NCBI RefSeq assembly: GCF_905220975.1
Contig: NZ_CAJNBK010000015.1
Span: 1 to 64,000, forward strand
Direction: 5' to 3'
Source of the DNA: Paraburkholderia haematera
Lineage (GTDB): Bacteria; Pseudomonadota; Gammaproteobacteria; Burkholderiales; Burkholderiaceae
DNA: 64,000 nucleotides
In this document: positions 61,638 through 64,000 of the stretch, piece by piece
Layout of the letters: every line of letters starts with the position of its first letter
Position numbering within the stretch: the first letter of the stretch is position 1
Notes under the pieces: generated by a model
Told to the model about the DNA's origin: nothing
The model's input: only the letters and a program-made list of their open reading frames with translations
The model's database searches: none
Made by a program: the position numbers and the translations under genes

Positions 61638-63362
61638 ATGGACGCTGCCGCACACGATACGTCGCCGGTGCTGATCGTCGGGGCGGGTCCGACCGGGCTC
61701 GCCGCGGCGATGAGTCTTGCGCGTGCCCACATCCCCGTGCGTCTGGTCGACAAGGCGCTGCAACCGAATCCTTACTCGCGGGCCATCGGCATTCAGGCGC
61801 GCACACTCGAACTATTCGAACAGCACCGGCTGATCGAGCCATTTCTCGAACTCGGTCATCGCGCGCGCATCGCCAATCTTTTTTCCAATGGCACGCGTCT
61901 CGCGCGCCTCGATTTTGATCCTCTGCGTACCCGCTATCCGTATCTGCTGTTTCTCGATCAATCCGTGACCGAACGTTTGCTGACGGAGCATCTCGCGACG
62001 CTTGGCGTAACGGTCGAGCGCGGCGTCGAACTGACGATGTTCTCGCAGGGTTCCGCTAGCATGCAGGCGACGTTGCGTCGCGCGGACGGCCACACGGAGA
62101 CGCTTCGCCCGTCGTACATGATCGCCGCCGATGGCGCGCATAGCACGATCCGTCACCGGCTCGGGTTGAGCTTTGTGGGCAATACCTTCGAGCAGACGTT
62201 TCTGCTTGCCGACGTGCATGCCGAGACCGATTGGCCCGACGACGAATTCCATATCTTCGCTTCAGGCGAAGGTCTCGTTGCGCTGTTTCCGATGGGCCAT
62301 GGCCGCCATCGTCTGATTGCGGATCATTCGGCCGAACCGGCCACCGTCTCTGCGCCGGCGACGCCCGCCGTGCTCGGTGAGCCGCCGCTCGATCAGGTTT
62401 TGCCGCCGTCGCTGGCCGAATGCAAGGCGCTGATCGCCCGGCGTGTGCGGGAACGCGTCGACGTGTCGGAGCTGGCATGGTCGTCGCATTTTCATCTGAG
62501 CAGCAGGATGGTCGAGCGACTGCGCGTCGGCCGCATTTTTCTGGCGGGCGATGCGGCTCACGTGCACAGCCCGGCCGGCGCGCAAGGGATGAACACGGGC
62601 ATTCAGGAAGCGTTCAATCTCGGCTGGAAGCTCGCGCGCGTTTTGAAAGGCGCGGCGTCTGATCGCCTGCTCGATACGTACCATCACGAACGGCATCCCA
62701 TCGAGCGCGACGTGCTGCGGCAAACCGGCTTCATCACGCAGATGGCCGAAGCCGATCATGGTCCGATGAAGCTACTGCGCGATCGCGTGATGCCGGTGCT
62801 GGCCGCGCTCGGTCCGCTGCGCGATGCGGCGCGAATGACCATCAGCGAGTTGTCGATCCAGTATCGGCGCAGTCCGCTGACGCTCGAGCGCGTGCTCGAC
62901 GGCGGTCCGCGTGCCGGCGAACGGGCGCCGGATGCGCTGGTGCATGTGGTGGATGGGCCGCTCGGGCGCGCGCCGGGTGTCGGCTGCATTTTCGATCTGC
63001 ACGATCCCGCGTTCTTCTCATTGTTCCTGCTAGCCCAGCCGCTGCCCGCTGACGAAACGCCGCTCGATCCTGCCGCCAAGCATGCGCCGGCGCCGGATCC
63101 GGAACTGGAGCGACTGGTTGCGGAAGTCGAGCGATTGTTGCCGGACGGGGTGCGCATCTGGCGCGTGACCGATACGAGCGGCGAGGGCGCTCCGGCGCTC
63201 TCTGAAGCGTATGGACGCACGCGGCCGTCGTTCTATCTGGTGCGGCCGGACGGCTACATCTGCGCGCGTGGGCGCACGGGTTCCGATCTGCACGGCTTGC
63301 TGCGGCATTGCGAAGCGTGGTTTACAGAGGGCGGCGTGATACCGGAGCAGGCGGCCCTGTGA
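61638..63362 (+). CDS. FAD-dependent aromatic monooxygenase (PheA/TfdB class A flavoprotein)
   Basis: A 574-residue hydroxylase. The Rossmann motif VLIVGAGPTGLAAAMSLAR is near the N-terminus, the DG motif AADGAHSTIRHRLGL is at about 165-179, and the second FAD motif IFLAGDAAHVHSPAGAQGMNTGIQEAFNLGWKLA is at about 297-330. The last ~170 residues form the thioredoxin-like C-terminal domain of phenol hydroxylases. GGAGG 6 nt before the ATG at 61638 decides the start; an upstream in-frame ATG at 61620 is unlikely. It probably hydroxylates a phenolic or similar ring with NAD(P)H. It is monocistronic, with no ring-cleavage genes beside it. Confidence 0.88.
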   Translation: MDAAAHDTSPVLIVGAGPTGLAAAMSLARAHIPVRLVDKALQPNPYSRAIGIQARTLELFEQHRLIEPFLELGHRARIANLFSNGTRLARLDFDPLRTRYPYLLFLDQSVTERLLTEHLATLGVTVERGVELTMFSQGSASMQATLRRADGHTETLRPSYMIAADGAHSTIRHRLGLSFVGNTFEQTFLLADVHAETDWPDDEFHIFASGEGLVALFPMGHGRHRLIADHSAEPATVSAPATPAVLGEPPLDQVLPPSLAECKALIARRVRERVDVSELAWSSHFHLSSRMVERLRVGRIFLAGDAAHVHSPAGAQGMNTGIQEAFNLGWKLARVLKGAASDRLLDTYHHERHPIERDVLRQTGFITQMAEADHGPMKLLRDRVMPVLAALGPLRDAARMTISELSIQYRRSPLTLERVLDGGPRAGERAPDALVHVVDGPLGRAPGVGCIFDLHDPAFFSLFLLAQPLPADETPLDPAAKHAPAPDPELERLVAEVERLLPDGVRIWRVTDTSGEGAPALSEAYGRTRPSFYLVRPDGYICARGRTGSDLHGLLRHCEAWFTEGGVIPEQAAL

Positions 63363-63401
63363 CGGGGGCCGCCATGCGCTGGTTGAACGGCGGCGACTCG
63401 C

Positions 63402-63653
63402 CTATACCGTAGCGGGAGCGGCCGGCGTCAGCCCGTCACGATGCGTGACGAGCGCTTCCCTGACAATGGCCGACATCTCGATGCCGTTCGCATCCGGCTC
63501 ATCGAGCGCCGCCAGCAAGGCGCGTCGCATACGCGGCTCCCAGAAGCGGCGGATATGATCGGCGATGCCGGCGAGCGCTTCTTCGCGATCCGGCATCGAA
63601 TCGAAAAAATCGCCGATCCGGTTCGCCATGTCGATCAGATTCTGATTGTCCAT
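63402..63653 (-). CDS. fdsD: NAD-dependent formate dehydrogenase delta subunit
   Basis: An 83-residue small subunit of the soluble FdsABGD formate dehydrogenase. NLIDMANRIGDFFDSMPDREEALAGIADHIRRFWEPRMRRAL is the family signature. FdsD is needed for assembly or stability of the Mo/W enzyme that oxidises formate to CO2 with NAD+. The ATG at 63653 has GAGG 7 nt upstream, and it begins 8 nt after the fdsA stop, so it is the last gene of the fds operon. Confidence 0.93.
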   Translation of the reverse strand: MDNQNLIDMANRIGDFFDSMPDREEALAGIADHIRRFWEPRMRRALLAALDEPDANGIEMSAIVREALVTHRDGLTPAAPATV

Positions 63654-63661
63654 GGCTTGCC

Positions 63662-64000
63662 TCACTTACCCGACGTTGCGTTGGCCAACTCGCGCTGCTT
63701 CAGCAGATCGAGCTGCTCCGTGTTGAAGCGCGAATAATCCTGCTGCCATTGCGACGGCTGTTCGACCGGCATCACCTGCACCGCGGTCACCTTGTACTCG
63801 GGACAGTTGGTAGCCCAGTCCGAGCTATCGGTGGTGATCACGTTCGCACCCGATTCGGGGAAGTGGAACGTCGTGTAGACGACGCCCGGCTGCATCCGCT
63901 CGGTCACTTTCGCGCGCAACACGGTTTGTCCCGCGCGCGATTCGATGCCGACCCAGTCGCCGGTCTTGATGCCGCGCTCTTCCGCATCGTGCGGATGCAG
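63662..64000 (-). CDS. fdsA: Formate dehydrogenase alpha subunit, C-terminal part (truncated by window end)
   Basis: 113 codons of the C-terminal molydopterin dinucleotide-binding domain; the gene continues to the right beyond the window. LHPHDAEERGIKTGDWVGIESRAGQTVLRAKVTERMQPGVVYTTFHFPESGANVITTDSSDWATNCPEYKVTAVQV is the standard end of FdsA/FdhF-type enzymes, in which HPHDA and TNCPEYK are diagnostic. The downstream fdsD confirms the identification. Confidence 0.92.
   Translation of the reverse strand: MHPHDAEERGIKTGDWVGIESRAGQTVLRAKVTERMQPGVVYTTFHFPESGANVITTDSSDWATNCPEYKVTAVQVMPVEQPSQWQQDYSRFNTEQLDLLKQRELANATSGK

Overview
The window looks like chromosomal DNA of a Paraburkholderia/Burkholderia-type betaproteobacterium. 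The evidence is high GC content, a Burkholderia-style trimeric porin, HigBA, DUF2968 and FdsD-type genes, XdhABC with GuaD, and a complete aryl polyene locus. No prophage, insertion sequence, plasmid function or CRISPR array is visible. Most genes are ordinary core or semi-core genes with strong intrinsic terminators between them.

Left part (1-16.3 kb): tRNA-Arg, greB, a porin, a strong small-RNA candidate, a small hypothetical gene, cspA, a DEDDh exonuclease fused to a GIY-YIG nuclease, an exported chorismate mutase, a 49-residue small protein, an aldo/keto reductase with a divergent LysR regulator, tRNA-Thr, fbp, a higBA toxin-antitoxin pair with its operator, pepN, a DUF4136 lipoprotein, and a GDT1/UPF0016 exporter behind a recognisable yybP-ykoY manganese riboswitch.

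Centre (16.8-35.8 kb): one tightly coupled operon of about 17 genes, running rightward, encodes an aryl polyene (APE, xanthomonadin/flexirubin-like) pathway. It has a chain-length-factor-like ketosynthase, an acyltransferase, two acyl carrier proteins, a membrane protein, an AMP-ligase fused to a dehydratase, a glycosyltransferase fused to a lauroyl-type acyltransferase, an aromatic ammonia-lyase, a thioesterase, a LolA-like carrier, an MMPL exporter, three full ketosynthases, a dehydratase, a ketoreductase and a small exported protein. Next to it lie a SAM methyltransferase and a flavin-dependent halogenase-like enzyme. Together these suggest a starter made from tyrosine or another aromatic amino acid, iterative extension on ACP, membrane anchoring with sugar and acyl groups, export to the outer membrane, and possible methylation and halogenation. 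The MMPL exporter carries two related in-frame 27-codon inserts in separate loops.

Right-centre (35.9-49.1 kb, all leftward): a purine catabolism block (xdhA, xdhB, xdhC, an adenine-deaminase-type enzyme, guaD) feeding xanthine and urate; dsbB; then a catabolic block of an amidase, a FadR-type GntR regulator, an ACS-family MFS transporter and a DUF2848 protein whose substrate I cannot name.

Right part (49.3-64 kb): a CPA2 cation/proton antiporter without a TrkA domain, a class-I glutamine-amidotransferase-like (PuuD) hydrolase with a very long disordered N-terminus, a DUF2968 exported coiled-coil protein, an unknown single-TM protein, a GNAT acetyltransferase, a citrate/tricarballylate-type MFS transporter, a TPR-glycosyltransferase protein with an in-frame 45-nt duplication straddling its stop codon, a SmtB/CzrA-type zinc sensor coupled to a His-rich CDF exporter with a visible operator, a flavin aromatic hydroxylase, and the start of an NAD-formate dehydrogenase operon end (fdsA partial, fdsD).
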